Source: Simmondsia chinensis | Lineage: Eukaryota > Streptophyta > Magnoliopsida > Caryophyllales > Simmondsiaceae | DNA: 64,000 nucleotides | Assembly: GCA_018398585.1 (NCBI GenBank) | Contig: JAGTTD010000015.1 | Coordinates: 2,671,001 to 2,735,000, forward strand | Direction of reading: 5' to 3' | Shown: positions 10,762 to 23,097 of the stretch, piece by piece | How the letters are laid out: every line of letters begins with the position of its first letter | Position numbering within the stretch: the stretch's first letter is position 1 | Notes under the pieces: model-generated | Database searches by the model: none | Seen by the model: the letters and a program-made list of their open reading frames with translations, nothing else | What the model was told of the DNA's origin: nothing | Position numbers and translations under genes: made by a program

Positions 10762-11068
10762 ATGCTACCTATGGTGGCAGATCTGCTGGCTAAATGAGGT
10801 GGGTGGTTTTGTGGTTGAGGTTCAGTCCTGCTTTGGTTTCCCTCACTGGTCGTTTGGTTCTTTTTCTTTTGGGTTCCCGGTCTGAGCTTGTTTTGTGCGC
10901 GTCTTGGGTAGCGTGTGCTCGGTGTCTGTTTTGTCGGGTTTGGGTGTTTTGGTTTTGATGCTTTTTTGTTTCCCTTTATGTTCCCCCCTCCGTTTACGGA
11001 GTGGCTTAGGCCTCATCTTTTCGAGCTGCTTATCTGATCTTCGGCTTTGCCAATATTTATCGAAAAAA
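10762..11068 (+). mobile_element. Short LINE 3' fragment with 8-bp target-site duplication
   Basis: ATGGACAC at 10754-10761 and 11069-11076 flanks the insertion. The 5' end encodes MVADLLAK (about 10771-10794), the RNase H-like C-terminus of LINE ORF2. The 3' untranslated region ends CAATATTTATCG plus an A-run. Block X copy B (17439) continues without this insertion, which supports the boundary. Confidence 0.82.
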
Positions 11069-11287
11069 ATGGACACTGCTGAATCTTCTTCCACCAAGGA
11101 TACAAGTCCCTTCCCCTCTAGTTTTGTGATTGTCATAAGTGCCCTAACGAGAGCACTTTACTCTCTAGGTATATTTGCCTTCTATTAATCAATTAATTTT
11201 AAAAAAAAAAGGCCTCTTCCCCTCTATGAATATCGAAAATGCTATTGGGTGATCCCTTAGATTTTCTTTTTTGATAATAATTAAACG

Positions 11288-11693
11288 AATAAAATCTTCA
11301 AAGTACTATCTAATAAAGGCGACAACTAAACAACGAAAATTCAACGAGAAAAATAAATAACAAACACATAGATTTATGTGGTTCGGCCAAAATTACTTAT
11401 GTTCATAGAGTTCCAGGGAGAATTTTATTGTTTTAGAATTGTTACAAAGAGTTTTCTTCAATTCGCTTTACTCTCTCAAACCCTAGAGCCGGGTTTATAT
11501 AGGCGCACAATAAAACGTTAGATATTCAGCTGAAGTCACCAATCACGAGCCTAAACCTCGATCAGGGTCCAAACCGAGGCCCAAAAAAAATTTTCCCGAG
11601 GGCACCAGTCCATTCCATTCCGGATCGGGCATCTGCTCCATTGAATTTGGCCCATAACAGTATAAAATCAAGCTCCACATTAGAAACCCAACA
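11288..11693 (-). repeat. Old solo LTR, minus strand, present in both X copies
   Basis: On the minus strand it has a TATATAAACC box (about 11495-11505), a polyadenylation-like AATAAAATTC, and GAACCACATAAATC, typical of plant LTR R/U5 regions. TAAAC flanks it at 11283-11287 and 11694-11698. The left terminal dinucleotide is not canonical. It predates the duplication, since 23836-24232 is the same insertion. Confidence 0.5.
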
Positions 11694-12242
11694 TAAACTC
11701 AATAATTTCATAGCAATGTATAAGATATTTAAATTGTGCGTATTAACTTTCGATGGCGCAAGGCTTTCATACTCAACTTTTTTTTTTTTTTTTAATGAAT
11801 TATGAGGATAATGATTACGTCAAAGAAGCAAAAGTGTATAGAATTGTCTAGAATTAGTTTCGTAGCTTGAACAAGATTGTTAAGTTCAAACACCGTTACC
11901 ATTTTGAAAGTCTCTTTTCCGATTTAAGCATGAAAATATTCTCTCTTTGTTATTTTATGAAAAGAAAAATATATGTTATGTCAAAAATATATATCAATAA
12001 AAAATATATATTCTCTCTTTGTTATTTTATGAGAAGAAAAATATATGTTATTTCAAAAATATATACCAATAAAAAATATATATTCTCTCTTTGTTATTTT
12101 ATGAGAATAAAATATATGTTATTTTAAAGTACAAAAAATATGATTCTTGCTATATACGAGATACTTTAAAATATATGTTATTCTCACTTTTTTCCAATTA
12201 TTTTTTATACTTTAAAATAAATTATCTCCAATTGTTTATCCA

Positions 12243-12715
12243 ACGATTGACCACATTATATGTGGTATTTGGAGGGGCTTAGCTCCTCCGAAGGTGGAGA
12301 TTTTGGTTTAGATGCGACTGCTAGGTAAAATGAACACGAAAAGTCGTCTCTGAAATTTAGGAATTATAGTGGAGGATGAGAAATAGTGCCCTTTCTGTAA
12401 TCTCTTTATAGAAACGATAGATCATCTATTCATTGATTGTCTGTTCGCGTGAAGAATGTGGAACATTTGTTAAGATTGGTGGGATCTTAAATGGCAATGC
12501 CCATGAAGATGAAAGAATGCTTCGAACAATGGCTTCATGTTATATGGGAGGAAAATTTCAGAAGAAAGTTTGGATCACTTTTTTTTTTTTTTAATTTGGA
12601 TTTTATGGAGTGCTAGGAGCAAGATTGTGTTTGATAACAGTAGGTGGTGCAAGGAGAAATTCATTTGGTCGATCCAGGTGAGGTTTGATTTTTAGATTAA
12701 GGCGTGGTATGATAG
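12243..12715 (+). pseudogene. LINE ORF2 zf-RVT fragment (X copy A)
   Basis: Broken translation reads IWRGLAPPKVEIL, then a zinc-finger-like stretch (CPFCN then IDHLFIDCLF) and WNIC-DWWDLKW, parallel to 3300-3560 of the first LINE. Several stops interrupt it, so it is a fossil. Copy B of this fragment (24752-25084 and 29850-30025) was split by a copia insertion. Confidence 0.75.
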
Positions 12716-13584
12716 CTTTCCTTGCAACGAAAGCATCATACACCAAGAATACCAATCAAGATAATAACACAAAAGAAATCAATCTAACTGTTGCCACACA
12801 TATTGTACATACATAACTATGTATTTAAATTATATGTGAATAGTGTTCATGATGCCAAACAAACATGTGTAAATCGTGACCCATTAAAAAAAAAATATAT
12901 GAGATTGAATGTTTTAAGTCAAGTTGATGCTTAAGAAAATTCAAAGATAAAAGTAAATACACATTGTGGATTATGAATATGTTCTACGATAAGATTCTAA
13001 TATTCGCAGCACAAAAAATGTTAAGTGGGTTTAAAATATAGCTTTTGATTCCAAGTGGATATTTATTCGAAATGTTGACTCAATAATAGTGGAGCTCAAA
13101 TTTCCCATTTTAATTTACTAACGATTGGTCAGTGTTAATAGAATTTATGTTTTAATAAAGGTAGTGAAAGAGTCAGTATTTACATTAAGAAATATAATTG
13201 AATATAAACTTGATTCATATGACTTGAAAAACAATTTAAAAACAACTCGAATTTAAGAGATTGTACTAAATGCCGGAGTATCATTATGTGAATCAACGCC
13301 AGGGTATAAAAGGGTTAAATCTTATGATACTAAGCCTGCCATGATGCTGCTTAAAGCTAGACAACTCTTACCCACTTGACCACTTAAGTCGATGAAATTT
13401 TATTTTCTTAATTGTTAGATGACTAATATATTGATATTGAGTTGTTAGCCGAATATGTGGCAACTTTTAATTGTTAAAATTTCAAAATCGTATGTTATTC
13501 CATGTATATTTTTAAACAAATAATGATAAGCAAATAATTTGAGGTGGTTGGTTAGTCAAAAATAAATCGTACAAGTTCTTTTTT

Positions 13585-13765
13585 ACTGTAATGCAGTAGC
13601 TCATTGGATTGCTCGACACTATCTTGAAAATCTCCGTAACCATAATTGGTGGTCAAGCCCCTCCCCCTGGACTGATGTCTCTTGTCTTGAAGGATTCAAT
13701 TGAAGCTAATCTCGCCTTCGGGCTTTCTTGTGTTCAAAAAATAAATAAATAAATAAATAAATAAA
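13585..13765 (+). pseudogene. LINE C-terminal end and A-rich tail
   Basis: The translation shows AHWIARHYLENL (about 13598-13635), the C-terminus of a LINE RNase H-like domain. It is followed by GGGCTTTCTTGTGTTC and an AAATA-repeat tail (13736-13765). The parallel copy is at 30880-31045. Confidence 0.6.
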
Positions 13766-14157
13766 ACGAATGACTTAGTCAAAAAAATAGAATTTGGCTA
13801 TCTTACTTAAAAATGCACAATATATTAAATTTTGGCACCCAATTTATATACTAAGTAATGTCGTAAAAAGTTATTAGATTGTAAAAATTAGGGGTTTTTT
13901 TTTTCAAAAAAAAACCTGGAATAATTTGTTTTCCTTTAAATCTTGGCCGAAAATAAAATTAATCCTTAGAAAAAAAAACACCTATGAATATCCACACACT
14001 CCCCGCAGCTCAGGCAGCCAGGGCAGATGGTGTGCGCGACACACATGGTACATCCATCTCTCACCCTTAGTGATGTTCTCTAAACTATTTATCCTGTACG
14101 GGATAAGCTACCAAGAACAAATGTGTTTCAAGAGACTTTAACTTGTGTCTTTTCCAA

Positions 14158-16125
14158 CAAAATGGGAATACCGCTTCACTTGGCTATGTCCCAAACTTCT
14201 AGGGGTTTAAAACAATTTTTGATTGATTGGCCCTTTTTGGTATGGGGGTTGTTCAAGTCAAATCAAGGATATTTTGAATAATCCACTTTATGCTATAATT
14301 CTGGCTAATATATCGATCATTTATACTATATATCTGCAAATATATTTACAATGTATTATACATTGGTTTTTATTTTTTTTTAATTATGAATGGTGATATA
14401 TGTTAGAATCAACTCATAATATAATGAAATTTTAAAAAGGACCCTATTTTTTGTTATTATCAACTATAATTAGACATAGTTAGCATATTTACAAGTAGGC
14501 GAATTGCTATATAACGGAAAGTTATATATATATCAAACAAGTAACTGCAAGTTACCCGTTTATCAATTGGATTAGATTATAATTGAGGATTCCTAACCCA
14601 TTAATAAACGGGCCAGTTTTTTTGTCGACACATGTGTTTCTTTTTTGGAACCTCTTATATCATACGCATATGAACACGATATGTACGTTTACCGAGTCTA
14701 ACTTGACATGACCTAAATAAGATAAAGAATGGCCCAAAATTAATGAGTTTTTGTGGAGGTAGATTGCGAATACTCTTGTAGAGTAGGAAGAACATAAACT
14801 TGGATTTGGCTTCAAGCCAGTTTTTATTCCATGTGACTTAGTAGAATCAGAGGTCACAATCTTAGTGGTTGTATTTTTATATGCGCACTTTTTTTTGATA
14901 AGCAGTAAGAGAACTCACGATAAAGAAACCGGCATCTCACAACAGGAGATTCGAGAAACACACACACCACGTGAAAAAGGGAAAAATAACATAAAAGCAT
15001 CTACTAAAGCTGTTCAAGAAGCAAACCGCTAAGGATACAAACTTAAACTCAAAGATTACATAGGACCCCACGGACCCGAATAAACTAAAAATTAACAGAA
15101 CCAAATGTTAAGCGGACTACTCCTAGACACACCATTCTTAGACAAAGAGTCAGCATGAGAGTTTACTTCACGAAAAGTGTGGGAAAAGGAGACCGACCGG
15201 AAGAATTGCTTATAAACCTGATTTTGTTTAATAGGAAATTCAGCTTCTATGGAACTTCTTCCACACCCTTACACCAAATGAGGCACAACTCTCAACCTCC
15301 CTTGAATTTCACACGCAGAGTTCCAGTCCATCAGGTGCCAATAGGGGATGGATTATGGATTGAATTTTCTTGGGATGCTTCGTTTTTTTAGGATACTTAA
15401 CCCCAACATGAACATTGTCTTCAAAAGAGCGAAAAATATGATGCATGTCTTATTCAGGGTCATTATATGCACACATCAAGTAACTATTTCATTAGAGAAA
15501 CAACAATGGTGTCCGAATGTAAGCTGTCATGCTAGTGCCATACAACTCTCTCACCCTAATAAGCGAAGTGTGGAAGGACATTGCACCATCAAAGGTTGAA
15601 CTCTTTGACACAAGATACAGCTAAAACAAGGTTGAAGGAGGATTCTCATGACTTTCCTTTAACCGAATTGCAAATATAGGAGACAATTAAAATCGGGATG
15701 GTTAAATCGTTTCTACATAAGAAACCGAAATAGCATCATGGGGGTAAGCGGTTACCGATTTCCATTAATCAAATTCAAAAAACTTGCTTACAATGAAAAG
15801 AAGACACATATTTATTGAACTTAAAAAGAATCCTAGAATATCTAAAATTATGTAAGTTCGAATTAGAAAATAACTTGAATTCTTCAATCGACTTGTAATT
15901 GTAAAAAGTTGAGATGGATGAAAACCCGATGCAATTTTCATTTGCAATGAAAACAATTTATAATACATCAAAATAACGCCGAAAGTCACCTAGGATGTTA
16001 ATTGTCTTCAATGGCCATTCATGAGGTCGGTTAGGAAGAGGAAGAGTGATGCAGCGCGTAAAGTAAAAAATTTGAAAACGGGAAGGTATAAATTTTGAAA
16101 TTAAATCTGAAAACTGAATGCTGCC
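14158..16125. repeat. Segmental duplication, copy 2
   Basis: Matches 7827-10110 and abuts block X copy A at 14157/14158. The breakpoint lies inside the last codons of the gene-A family. LINE remnants equivalent to 8870-9176 lie at about 15040-15280. Confidence 0.88.
14161..14202 (+). pseudogene. Family remnant A': last 14 codons only
   Basis: AAT GGG AAT onwards reads NGNTASLGYVPNF and stop, differing from the end of gene A (NENAASLGYVPNF) at two residues. Everything upstream is missing because the duplication breaks here. It marks a fourth former member of the array. Confidence 0.75.
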
Positions 16126-16227
16126 AGATCTCGAACTTGGGGTAGGGGGGTGGCATAACAAGCACCCAACCACTTTGACCCCAGGACCTTTGGCATTCAC
16201 TGGGTATTCGTTGAGGGATATATATAT

Positions 16228-16476
16228 GGTGAATATCAAATGAGAGCATTTGACTATGGTGAGATATGAGAGCTTAAATCTCGGTCATTGAATTCAAAAT
16301 GAAGGGCTGAGATTGCACATATAAAAATGCCTTAAAAACGCTCTCTCTCTCTCTCCTCCTCTTTATATGTGCAATATCACCATAGTCAAATGCTCTCATA
16401 TCTCATTTGAATTCAATGGTTGAGATTTAAGCTCTCATATCTCACCATAGTCAAATGCTCTCATTTGATATTTACC
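16228..16476. repeat. Foldback MITE with long terminal inverted repeats
   Basis: The ends GGTGAATATC and GATATTTACC are inverse copies, and the inverted repeat extends about 65 bp on each side (for example ATGAGAGCATTTGACTATGG and its complement). A CT-repeat lies near the centre. It sits in a TATATATA context, so the target duplication cannot be read. A half copy is at 8152-8226. Confidence 0.8.
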
Positions 16477-17438
16477 CTATATATATATATATGTATTCTA
16501 CACAACTATCTAGCTTTTTAAGGGTTTTGCTTGTAATCCTCTGTTTTCGCATCTCTTTGGTTGGTTTTGGACATGTCTGTTTTTGTTTTGCTCCTATGTA
16601 GTGTTTCTGGTGTCCCTTTTTTTCCAACTCTTGTATTCTTAAAGAACTTTTGTTTCTTCTGATGATCTTATCCAAGTATCTATCAAAAAAAAAATGTCGT
16701 GGGATGTATAGGTGAGGTGGGGAACAGAATGTTGGCTGTGGGCTTTTGTGAGTTTTGGCTTCAGGTGTATCGAGTCAGTATCTACGACTTGTTTAAGGGT
16801 TTCTTATTATTTTCCTTTTTTTCCTGCACTATGTATATGTATCATGGATCTCTCCTTAAGACACCAAATTTCATATTGCAAGTTTCCCTTGCTACCTATT
16901 AGTTTTTTTAATAATTTCCACGCATTTTTGCTTCAATTTTATGGTATCAAAGCCCGATTCCCTTCTTCCCTCCCGTAACCAAATCCCTCTTTCTCCTTCT
17001 ATATATTTTCAATAGGACAGTCAATGATATGGTCGTAGATCCCGACACTATAATCGGTGCCACTTCAGCTATCGACACACCAGCATATCGAGGCCTATCG
17101 GCATCAGATTAGTAATAGATATATTAGTATGGCTTAGTTAATATGTTTAACCCTGCTTAGGCCCATTTAATTCTAGTACTAATTTGTTTCTCTCTCGTAT
17201 CTCTCTCTTTTCTCTTTGCAATCAGTCTCCTCTACTCCTCTTCTGCTGCTATTTATAATTATCTACCTTCAATCTTCTTCATTATACAACTAATACTTGT
17301 AATTACAATGTATACAGTAAAATATACGATACTATTGTGTCCTCGTTTCATTGCCTTGCTGATTGATTTGATGTGTTTTGGTCCATTGATGTGAGTAGCA
17401 GATTGAATCCAAACAGTCAACCATCGCCACTCTACCTC
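16477..17438. other. Retroelement debris with a primer-binding-site-like motif
   Basis: TGGTATCAAAGCC (16942-16954) differs at one position from the usual tRNA-Met primer-binding site of plant copia elements, and CA-less LTR-like sequence precedes it. A poly-A end at 16684-16693 suggests a LINE 3' end. No intact gene is seen. Confidence 0.45.
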
Positions 17439-17838
17439 CACGGACACTGCTGAATCTTCTTCTACCAAGGATACTGTCAGGTTATGCCTCAAATTTTATG
17501 TTTTGGGATCGGGCTTTAGCGCAGAAACAGGGGAGATGCAGTAAGCTCCCCGATCAATCGGGATCCCCAATTCACGCGAAGTATATATACGAAGCCAGGG
17601 TATCGTATTCAATATCCAATTAAGATCAAGTGCAACCGCACGTCAATTTGAGAGAGCCAAAATTAAGAGAGAGTTGCGAGGAAGTGATATTATAATTCTT
17701 CCATAAATCTCGTTCAGAGGAAGTGTCTTTCTAATTCTTCCATTATTTCCATTCAATAAAGAATCTCCATCTCCACCTGTGGTTTTCTCCCTCTCGATTG
17801 AAGATGGTTCCCACGTAAATCATTGTGTTCTTCTTTTT

Positions 17839-18123
17839 AGTTCAATATTGTTTCTTGTATTATACGTATTTTTGTACATGTGTAGCAAAATAGGCAATTT
17901 AATCATATAAATTAAGGAAAGAATGAGAAAGGGATATTTTCTCCCCTTTCTCCTCCTTGGCTGCCGTTTTCTTGCCCCTCAATCAAGGGAAAGAATCTTT
18001 CCCTTTCTAGCTTTCTATTTCTTCTTTTTAAGTAAATGTTTTGTAAGTGTAATATTGAATATTGAAAATACAAGTGAAGAAGTGTTCTTCCAATATTATG
18101 TCTTTGCATCTCATTTTTCTACA
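17839..18123 (+). repeat. 5' LTR of copia 1
   Basis: 285 bp; the first base is mutated from the TG expected from the 3' LTR. It ends TTTTCTACA. Confidence 0.88.
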
Positions 18124-18135
18124 TGGTATCAGAGC
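18124..18135 (+). promoter_or_regulatory. Primer-binding site of copia 1
   Basis: TGGTATCAGAGC directly abuts the 5' LTR and complements the 3' end of plant initiator tRNA-Met. Confidence 0.92.
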
Positions 18136-18258
18136 GGGCTTGATTCTGCAAACCCGATTCTTCCACGCTCAATGACACACACGCCTCTCCCACTGTGAGA
18201 ATTTTTTCCCTTCATATTTACTTGTTTTATTTGTGATTTTTTTGCTATTTTTTTCATA

Positions 18259-19223
18259 ATGTCGGGTGAAAATTCTAGCGAAAACAAGGACAAATTATCA
18301 ACATAGGGGGAGCTCTTGATGTGAGCTCACCCTACTATCTTCATCCCTCGGATCATTCAGGGTTAACCTTTGTTAAAGATGTTTTAACTGGGCAAAATTT
18401 TTTGGCGTGGCGGAGCGCAATTCTTAGAGTTTTTAAAGCAAAACTCAAGATCGATTTTTTGGAAGGAACAATTGATAGGCCAAAGGAGGATTCTCCTGAT
18501 TTCGAAAACTGGAGTGCTTGCGACTCCATAGTGTCCTCATGGATTATAAATTCAGTCTCTAAGGAGATTCATGATAGTATTGCTTATTTCGAGTCTTCCC
18601 GAGATATATGGTTGGACTTAAATGAGCGTTTTTCCCAAGGCAACATTCCCCACGTTTATGAAATTAAGCGCGAGATTTCGCAACTAAAGCAGGCAAATAT
18701 GATAATTTCTGATTATTTTACCAAATTGAGAGCTTTGTGGGATGAACTCTACACCGTAGTTGCCATACCAACTTGTACTTGTGGTTCAGGCCAAGCTTTT
18801 TCGGCCATCCATGATATGGAGCGATTACTAGACTTGCTCATGGGTTTAGATGCTTCTTTTTCAACTGTTAGATCCCAATTAATGAACACCAAACCATTAC
18901 CCACTTTGGGAAATTCATACTTAGTTTTGTGTCAAGAGGAGAAGCAACAGTTGGTGGCAACCGGGACAAATTTGGTCCCGGAAGCCACAGCCTTCGCTGC
19001 GTCAACACCAGCTGCAGCCGCGGTTGGTAGTCCCTTGCCCAATACGGGCAACTTTAATCGTTGCTCTAACCGTCCCACGTGTACACATTGTAAGAAGCAA
19101 AGACATACTAAAGATCGATGTTTCGAGCTTGTTGGATATCCCCCAGGTTGGAGAATCAAGAATTCGAGTGGTGGAGCCCGAAACGTGGCAGCGGTGGCAG
19201 CCACCCAACAGCCGACAGAATAA
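18259..19223 (+). pseudogene. copia 1 gag
   Basis: The protein opens MSGENSSENKDKL from the ATG at 18259. The frame breaks at a TAG (18304-18306) and resumes in another frame as SSPYYLHPSDHSG. The body matches the copia gag (UBN2-type) region: LTGQNFLAWRSAI, WIINSVS, then a helix ending in SQLKQ. Near the end is a zinc knuckle CTHC-x4-H-x4-C (19080-19121) with the usual glycine before the histidine replaced. It ends with TAA at 19221-19223. Gag would form the particle that packages the element RNA. The early break leaves it non-functional unless translation reinitiates. Confidence 0.85.
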
Positions 19224-19339
19224 AGTGGGGAGAGTCCCATCATAGGTCTTTCTCCGTGTCAGTACCAATAGCTTTTTGCGTTACTTGGACCCTCTATAGG
19301 ATCTCCTAGCATAAATCTCACAGGTGAGGTCAAATGCTT

Positions 19340-22300
19340 ATCTCACACTTGGATTATCGACACTGGAGCGTCTGATCACATGGTTTCTACGTTGAGTGTT
19401 ATGTTTGATATTGTCGATAATACATTAGTAGGACCAGTGAGACTTCCAAATGGGTCACAATTGACGATAACTCATGTGGGAAAGGTTCGGATTTCAAGCA
19501 ATATTGTGCTTGAGGGTGTTTTATATGTTCCTGGTTTTCACTACAATCTTTTGTCCGTGAGTAGATTAACTCGAAATAGAAATTGTGCTTTAACCTTTTA
19601 CCCCTCCTTTTGTTACATACAGGACCTACGCTCGAAGAAGCTGATTGGAGCAGGTAGGCAAAGGGATGGGTTGTACTTCTTGACGATGCAAGATGGGACG
19701 ATCAAAGCTCTCACGGTCCAAGGCCGAAGTAAGACGGTGTTATGGCATCACCGATTGGGACATGCTCCGATTTCTAAATTATCTACTTTTTTGTTTTTGG
19801 ATATTGAGAACTCGAATGTTGTTTGTGATGTTTGTCACCGTGCCAAACAGGCACGATTGCCCTTTCCTTTATCTGTTACCGAGACTTTTGCTTGTTTTGA
19901 TGTTATACATTGCGACATTTGGTGTCCTTATCATATGGAATCTTTAACCGGAGCTCAATACTTTCTTACGATTGTTGATAATTTTAGTCGGTGCACATAG
20001 GTTTTTTTGATGAGAGACAAATCCCAAACCCCTTACCTTCTTATGGAGTTTTGTTGTATGGTTGGAACTCAATTTGGTTTACAGGTCAAACAAGTTCGGA
20101 GTGATATTGGACAGGAATTCAAGGCAGGGCCGTTATTGGACTTTTATGCCAAGCATGGAATTCAGACACAATCTTCCATGACAGGAACTCCACAACAAAA
20201 CGGAGTGGTAGAGCGTAAGCACAAACACCTGTTAGAAGTTGGGAAAGCTCTTCAGTTCCAAGCCAATCTTCCAAAAAGATTTTGGGGTGAGTGTATTTTG
20301 ACAGCAGCTTATATTATTAACTTAACTCCATCTGTTGCACAGAAAAACAAGAGTCCGTATGAGATTTTATTGAGTAAACAACCAGTTTACGAACACTTGC
20401 GAGTTTTTGGTTGTTTATGTTATTATCATGTGAAAACAGGTGATAAATTTGATAGTAGAGCGCAACCTGGCATCTTTATAGGTTATCCTTATGGCAAGAA
20501 AGGATATAAAGTGTATTGTCTTGAAAGTAATAAAATAGTGTGATTGAGGGATGTTCGGTTTTATGAGGATATTTTTCCTTATGCAAACTCAACTGAAGAG
20601 AAATCTATTTTTGATAATGAGATTGAAATCCCAACGGATATTTTATATGAGGATGAACTAAATATGAGGATGAACTAAACCAGAAAGAAACCGAGTCAAC
20701 CGAACCGGTTGGCACCCAGATGCCAGAACCGGGATCGTCAGACTCGGTATCTGCAGTCCCAACCGACATTGATATTAGTCCAGAACCGGGTCCAGATTCC
20801 GATATTGCTATTAGTCCAAAATTGGGTTCCGAGATAGTGCCAAGAAGAAGTGATCGCATTCGCACCGTACCGGTCAGATATCATGATTATGTTTGTGACT
20901 TGCCTTCTTCCATGACCCATCCCAATGCGCCTGATCCGTCAGCTAATTCGGATATTCTCTATCCCATCTCAAATTTTATCTCCAACGCACAATTTTCTAA
21001 CGCTCACGTGATAGTTTTAAACGTCATCACATCATGTGATGAGCCAAAGACTTTTCAGCAGGCCGTTCAACATAAGCATTGGAGAGATGCTATGGAAAAG
21101 GAGATTTGCGCACTGGAAGAAAATCAAACCTAGACCTTAGAAGATTTGCCGCATGGGAAGAAGGCCGTAGATTTAAAGTGGGTATATAAGGTGAAGTACA
21201 AATCAGACGGGACTGTTGAACGATACAAGGCCCGGTTGGTGGCTAAGGGGTATACACAAGTGGAAGGTATAGATTATCATGATACTTTCGCACCTGTTGC
21301 AAAATTAGTAACTGTTAGATGTGTGTTAGCAGTTACAGCAGCTCGTAGTTGGATAATTCACCAACTTGATGTTAATAATGCTTTCTTACATGGGGACCTT
21401 GATGAGGAAGTGTACATGAAACTTCCTTTAGGTTTTGAGCACCAAAACAAAGGAAAGGTTTGCCGGCTTCGTAAATTCCTTTATGGCTTGAAATAAGCAT
21501 CTCGAAATTGGAATCAGAAATTTACCTCTACCCTTACCGAGATTGGTTTTTGTCAATCCAAGCTAGATTATTCCTTTTCACTTATTTTCATAAAAACGTA
21601 TTTACCACCGTGCTCATATATGTGGATGACGTCATTATAACCGGTAATAACATGAGTCACATCTCTGAAGGGAAGGGTATAGTAAACAAATTTTTTGGGA
21701 TAAAGGACTTGGGACCAGCAAAATATTTTTTGGGGATAGAAGTGGCTCAGTCACCAGAAGGGGTTATGTTGAACCAACGTAAGTATACTTTAGACATTCT
21801 TGATGAAGTAGGGATGTTAGGTGCGAAACCCGTTTCTACACCTATTATAGTAAACCATGAATCGGCAAATGGAGTGGGGGAAGTGTTTGAAGACGAGGGT
21901 CGGTATAGACGTCTCGTTGGTAGATTGTTATATTTGATGATCACTCGGCCTGATATTTGTTATGCTGTTCGTATTTTGAGTCAGTTCACACATGATCCAC
22001 GACAACCCCATTTTGATGTTGTCATGAGACTTCTAAGGTATTTGAAGGGAACACCGGGACAAGGGATATTTTTACCGTCTACTAGTGACTTGAAACTACA
22101 TGGGTATGCGATTCTGATTGGGCAGGTTGTCCTACTACGAGACCATCAACTACATGTTATGTCATTTTTCTAGGAGACGCACCCATTTCATGGAGACCCA
22201 AGAAGCAAACAGTTGTTTCCCGCTCTTCGGCTGAGGCCGAGTATCGGTCAATGGCCACCACTACAAGTGAAATCATGTGGTTACAACGTTTGTTATCTAT

Positions 22301-22574
22301 TCCTCTTGTCCCTACTAACAATCCTACTATGTTATATTGTGATAATCAGGCAGCTCTTCACATAGCTTCTAATCCAGTGTTTCATGAGAGAACCAAACAT
22401 ATAGAGATTGATTGCCACTTCATTCGAGAAAAGCTGCTTGGAGGGGAGATCACCGCATCCTATGTTCGCTCTACCAATCAGATTACCGATGTTTTTACAA
22501 AAGCTTTAACTAGTGCTAGTTACTTAAGTTTTCTTCGCAAATTGGGCATGATTAATCTTCACACTCCAACTTGA
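19340..22574 (+). pseudogene. copia 1 pol: protease, integrase, RT, RNase H
   Basis: In order: aspartic protease WIIDTGASDHM (about 19350-19382); GAG-pre-integrase HHCC (LWHHRLGH, CDVCHRAKQ, 19740-19850); integrase core with DVIHCDIW, RSDIGQEF and GTPQQNGVVERKH (about 19900-20215); RT with [27 protein letters not shown] and catalytic YVDD (about 21175-21630); RNase H with YCDNQAALHIASNP, ERTKHIEIDCHF and DVFTKAL (about 22330-22510). Stops (19998, 20541, 21131, 21494) and several frame changes break it. Compared with intact elements the order and length are complete, so decay is by point changes. Confidence 0.92.
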
Positions 22575-22581
22575 GGGGGAG
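22571..22581 (+). promoter_or_regulatory. Polypurine tract of copia 1
   Basis: TTGAGGGGGAG immediately before the 3' LTR, the plus-strand primer position. Confidence 0.85.
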
Positions 22582-22865
22582 TGTTAAATATTATTTTTTG
22601 TATTATACGTATTTTTGTGCATGTGTAAGAAAATAGGCAATTTAATCATATAAATTAAGGAAAGAATGAGAAAGGGATATTTTCTCCCCTTTCTCCTCCT
22701 TGCTGCCGTTTTCTTCCCCCTCAATAAAGAGGAAGAATCTTTCCCTTTCTAACTTTCTAGTTCTTCCTTTTAAGTAGATGTTTTGTATGTGTAATATTGA
22801 ATATTGAAAATACAAGTGAAGAAGTGTTCTTGCAATATTGTGTCTTTGCATCTCATTTTTCTACA
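22582..22865 (+). repeat. 3' LTR of copia 1
   Basis: 284 bp beginning TGTTAAATATT and ending TTCTACA; pairs with 17839-18123. Confidence 0.9.
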
Positions 22866-23097
22866 TGTTTGTTCTCTTTTATCCTTATTTGTTTTTCGTA
22901 TTTGTTATAGTATTTGAATCGGATCCAATCTTGGGCTGTTAAGTTCCGCTTCTCAAATTGATATCTGTATATATTAGATTTGAGTCTAGTTCCTTACAAA
23001 TTGGCATCTGAGCGTATCAAGTTTGTTCCAGTTTTTTAATAGATACAAGTCCCTTCCCCTCTTGTTTTATGATTGTTATAAGTGCCCTAACAAGAGC

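Larger units (their letters stand above)
11069..14157. repeat. Block X, copy A (segmental duplication)
   Basis: About 3.1 kb, matching 17439-32676 apart from the insertions in that copy, and in part 44211-44752. The right end (TTTTCCAAC at about 14155) abuts the duplicated tail of the gene family. Inside are an old solo LTR, LINE debris and AT-rich filler. Confidence 0.88.
17839..22865 (+). mobile_element. Ty1/copia LTR retrotransposon 1, defective
   Basis: 5,027 bp with two LTRs, primer-binding site, gag, protease-integrase-RT-RNase H order and polypurine tract. The LTRs differ at roughly 20 of 284 positions by eye (about 7 percent), so it is not young. Flanks TTTTT (left) and TGTTT (right) fit a 5-bp target duplication with one change. 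It is nested in the LTR insertion at 17475-23041. Confidence 0.93.
17475..23041 (+). mobile_element. LTR insertion (host of copia element 1)
   Basis: GATAC at 17470-17474 and 23042-23046 flanks an insertion that begins TGTCAGGTTATGCC. It has TATATATACG, AATAAAGAATC and CCACGTAAATCATTG, all matching the reverse of the solo LTR at 44969-45388, so it is the same family in plus orientation. Copy A of block X holds the uninterrupted site (AAGGATACAAGTCC). The copia element at 17839-22865 lies inside it. Near the right end TGGCATCTGAGC resembles a primer-binding site, so part of the internal region may remain. Confidence 0.72.

Noticed and set aside
10843..11136. Minus-strand basic protein of 97 residues
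   Set aside because: It is the reverse of a LINE 3' untranslated region; the Lys/Thr-rich reading mirrors its T- and G-rich sequence.
11867..12282. Plus-strand frame with repeats of FSLCYFM
   Set aside because: It is a translated AT-rich microduplication (TTCTCTCTTTGTTATTTTATG units) in block X, broken in the other copy.
13330..13400. tRNA-like stretch
   Set aside because: Only short similarity to tRNA stems; no complete cloverleaf or anticodon loop could be traced.
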